Assembly (NCBI RefSeq): GCF_900116295.1
Contig: NZ_FPAF01000010.1
Location: 1 to 64,000, forward strand
From: Bacillus sp. 103mf
GTDB lineage: Bacteria > Bacillota > Bacilli > Bacillales > Bacillaceae_G
Direction of reading: 5' to 3'
DNA: 64,000 bases
In this document: piece after piece, positions 62,315 to 64,000 of the stretch
How the letters are laid out: every line of letters starts with the position of its first letter
How positions within the stretch are numbered: position 1 is the first letter of the stretch
Position numbers and translations under genes: made by a program
The notes under the pieces: model-generated
Seen by the model: the letters and a program-made list of their open reading frames with translations, nothing else
Told to the model about the DNA's origin: nothing
Database searches by the model: none

Positions 62315-62830
62315 TCACTTAGAACTAAGCGTTTTAACAGTTTTTTCAAGAAACGCAATTTCTGCTTCTAACATTGTTATTTTATGCTCTATTGCCAGAT
62401 TGACCCCAACTCTCATCTCATGCACTGGAGTTTGTTTAAAAATATGAATTAATTTCTTATTTTTATTTAATCGTTCCTCTAAAGCGGGCAAATATTTTTC
62501 TAATGGAAGAAAATCCATAAACATGAGTCCTATATCACCTTGATAATTAACGCTCTCAGCTGAAGATAAATTGTTCAATAACAACTTATAAAAATATTGT
62601 TTACCCTTTTCATTAATAGAGTACACTTTTCGAGATGGTCTGTTTCCTTCTTGTTCCAATTGAACATCAATGTATCCCTTTTTATTGAGTTTATCTAAAG
62701 TTGCATAAGCAGTAGGTTTTTTCATATCTGTAACTGTACTTAAATTTCTTTCAATAAATTCATTAATTTGATATCCATGCTGACTTTGGCTCATAAGCAA
62801 ACCAAGCAGGACGAGTGAGCGCTGTTCCAT
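62315..62830 (-). CDS. PadR-family transcriptional regulator
   Basis: 171 residues from the ATG at 62830 (AAGGATGATCTCT). Winged helix with SLVLLGLLMSQSQHGYQINE, TDMKKPTAYATLDKLNKKGY and QEGNRPSRKVYSINEKGKQY; C-terminal dimerising domain of the longer Vir/PadR subgroup. Likely controls a neighbour: the SDR gene upstream or the IsdG-like gene downstream. Confidence 0.88.
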   Translation of the reverse strand: MEQRSLVLLGLLMSQSQHGYQINEFIERNLSTVTDMKKPTAYATLDKLNKKGYIDVQLEQEGNRPSRKVYSINEKGKQYFYKLLLNNLSSAESVNYQGDIGLMFMDFLPLEKYLPALEERLNKNKKLIHIFKQTPVHEMRVGVNLAIEHKITMLEAEIAFLEKTVKTLSSK

Positions 62831-62984
62831 AGAGATCATCCTTTCTAAACCATATTATATCTGATGATGGAAATGAGAACTAGACAATAACTCAATTACG
62901 TGGATTGTTAGGAATTATTATACGACAAATATGTATAGGAAAACTATCTCTTAGCGCCCACTCTTTCTTTTATAAGCTACAACT

Positions 62985-63725
62985 TCAAAGCGTCTGTCCA
63001 TTATCAATTGTAAATATCTGTCCCGTAATCGATTCTTGCGTCAATTGAAACAGGATCGCCTCAGCAATTTCATCAGGTGTTGAAATTCTTTTCAGTGGTA
63101 TGTTCCCAGCAAGTTGATGCATCTTCTCTTCATGGTTCGCCCACCATCTTGTATGAACTGCACCAGGAGCAATACTATTCACTCTAATCTGAGGTGCGAG
63201 TGAAATCGCTAACGATTTTGTCATCGTATGAATGGCCCCTTTTGTTACTGCATACGGAACAGACGAACCTAGTCCCGTTATTCCAGCAACGCTGCCTATA
63301 TTCACGATCGCACCCGCTCCTTTCTTCTTCATATGAGGAACAACAGCCTTTATACAATAAAACATCCCTTTTACGTTTACATTAAAAAGAGAATCCCACA
63401 CTTCATCTGTTACAGACTGCAAATCATCCATCGGTATTTGTGCCGTTATACTCGCATTATTTACTAAAGCATCTACCGCTCCAAAAGATTTCACAGTTTG
63501 CAGCACCATGTCTTTTACCTCTTTTTCTATGGCTACATTAGCTTTCAAAACAAGCGCTATACCTCCGCGCTTTACAATCTCGTCCCTTGTTTCTACTGCT
63601 TCTTTTTCCGAACGGCTGTAATTTATTACAACCTTTGCCCCTGCATCTGCTAGTTTCAAAGCCGTTGTCTTTCCGATACCAGTACCGCCGCCTGTTATAA
63701 TGACTACTTTATCTTTTATCTCCAC
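62985..63725 (-). CDS. SDR-family oxidoreductase
   Basis: 246 residues from a GTG at 63725 with AGGAGAAAAGGCA. NAD(P) motif ITGGGTGIGKTTALKLADAG, NNAS, catalytic GSVAGITGLGSSVPYAVTKG (Ser, Tyr, Lys) and the typical PGAVHTRW. Resembles 3-oxoacyl-ACP reductase-like enzymes or glucose dehydrogenases. A longer frame to 63815 includes a family C repeat and is not believed to be translated. Confidence 0.9.
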   Translation of the reverse strand: MEIKDKVVIITGGGTGIGKTTALKLADAGAKVVINYSRSEKEAVETRDEIVKRGGIALVLKANVAIEKEVKDMVLQTVKSFGAVDALVNNASITAQIPMDDLQSVTDEVWDSLFNVNVKGMFYCIKAVVPHMKKKGAGAIVNIGSVAGITGLGSSVPYAVTKGAIHTMTKSLAISLAPQIRVNSIAPGAVHTRWWANHEEKMHQLAGNIPLKRISTPDEIAEAILFQLTQESITGQIFTIDNGQTL

Positions 63726-63757
63726 TGCCTTTTCTCCTCTTCTTATCGTATTTATTA

Positions 63758-63807
63758 TCCTGCTATTCGTGGGCAGTAAGCCTCCCACTGATGGAAGTTT
63801 CACTCTA
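63758..63807 (+). repeat. IS200/IS605-like repeat (family C), minimal copy
   Basis: TCCTGCTATTCGTGGGCAGT, AAGCCTCCCACTGATGGAAG, TTTCACTCTA: left and right ends joined with no interior, 50 bases in all, upstream of the SDR start. Confidence 0.72.
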
Positions 63808-63859
63808 TCACTCATTGTATCCTTGCTCCTGCAAAAGGTATAATACTGAATAATGAAGT

Positions 63860-63882
63860 TGATATCATTTCAAATGATATCA
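63860..63882. promoter_or_regulatory. Perfect palindrome ahead of the LysR gene
   Basis: TGATATCATTT and its complement around a single C (11-1-11). It ends two bases before the ribosome site of the LysR gene, a likely autoregulatory site shared with the divergent SDR gene. Confidence 0.6.
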
Positions 63883-63897
63883 GTGGAGGGATCTATT

Positions 63898-64000
63898 TTG
63901 GAAAGTCATGACTTATGGATTTTTAAACATGTTGCCGAATTACAATCTATCTCTAGAGCCGCTGAAAGACTCGGATATGTGCAGCCAAATATAAGTCAGC
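63898..64000 (+). CDS. LysR-family transcriptional regulator, N-terminal part
   Basis: Begins at TTG with GGAGGGATCTATT. Visible: MESHDLWIFKHVAELQSISR, AAERLGYVQPNISQ, the helix-turn-helix of LysR regulators (AAERLGYVQPNISQ is the recognition part). Runs off the right edge. Divergent to the SDR gene, 170 bases away. Confidence 0.87.
   Translation, partial: MESHDLWIFKHVAELQSISRAAERLGYVQPNISQ

Noticed and set aside
63726-63815. N-terminal extension of the SDR protein
   Set aside because: The extra 30 residues translate the family C repeat; a GTG with a good ribosome site explains the start.

Overview
This is a chromosomal segment of a Bacillus cereus-group bacterium. The evidence is AT-rich DNA with Firmicute-type ribosome binding sites, the start of a cereolysin O/anthrolysin O-type cytolysin at the left edge, a perfect PlcR box, spore-coat genes, T-box and S-box leaders, and several families of short interspersed repeats. 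Gene order from sufB to the proline dehydrogenase follows the B. subtilis yur/yus region (suf, metNPQ, yusD-E-F, gcvH, yusI, fadE-fadA-fadN, fadM). Apart from the two edge genes and several remnants, most genes look intact. No rRNA, tRNA, CRISPR array, prophage or full-length insertion sequence was seen.

Layout. 1-9.4 kb: partial cytolysin, the sufCDSUB iron-sulfur operon, and the metNIQ methionine importer behind a SAM-I riboswitch. 9.4-11.8 kb: yusD/E/F-like genes, gcvH and an ArsC/Spx-like gene. 11.8-13.6 kb: a gene-poor stretch with a perfect PlcR box, a well-placed promoter and an unlisted 26-residue hydrophobic peptide gene, then a PAP2 enzyme. 13.6-18 kb: L-lactate dehydrogenase with a perfect Rex operator, two coat genes, a TetR/metallo-hydrolase pair with twin operators, a cytidine deaminase and an MFS remnant. 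18-26 kb: fatty-acid beta-oxidation genes with a FadR operator, a YuzL gene, a DD-carboxypeptidase homologue and proline dehydrogenase. 26-34.7 kb: small regulators, a T-box-controlled amino-acid permease, YidC2 and YitT, separated by dense repeats. 34.7-45.9 kb: a DedA protein, a second MetRS with a Met T-box, methyltransferase, GNAT, SufT-like protein, M4 protease, pirin, Dps with a perfect PerR box, LOG, MazG-like protein and ferritin. 45.9-57 kb: transporters (one alanine symporter is a decayed duplicate), an ArsR regulator, a second DedA, an ECF sigma/anti-sigma pair, and a thiol/redox cluster (nitroreductase, DsbA-like, frameshifted Rrf2) with two copies of one operator. 57-64 kb: YbjQ-like protein, a two-component system with a tiny overlapping membrane protein, a third DedA with a methyltransferase, an IsdG-type haem monooxygenase, PadR, an SDR enzyme and the start of a LysR gene.

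Main points of interest: (1) the PlcR-box-driven 26-aa amphipathic peptide; (2) an Rrf2 gene interrupted exactly at an A AAA AAG slippery heptamer, with a shared palindromic operator on its own and its neighbour's promoter; (3) three dispersed repeat families, one with about 11 copies in 64 kb, one with variable but self-complementary stems, and one resembling non-autonomous IS200/IS605 derivatives; (4) several decayed genes (MFS, MarR, AGCS, a PTS EIIC-like permease). All calls come from reading the sequence; no database search was run.
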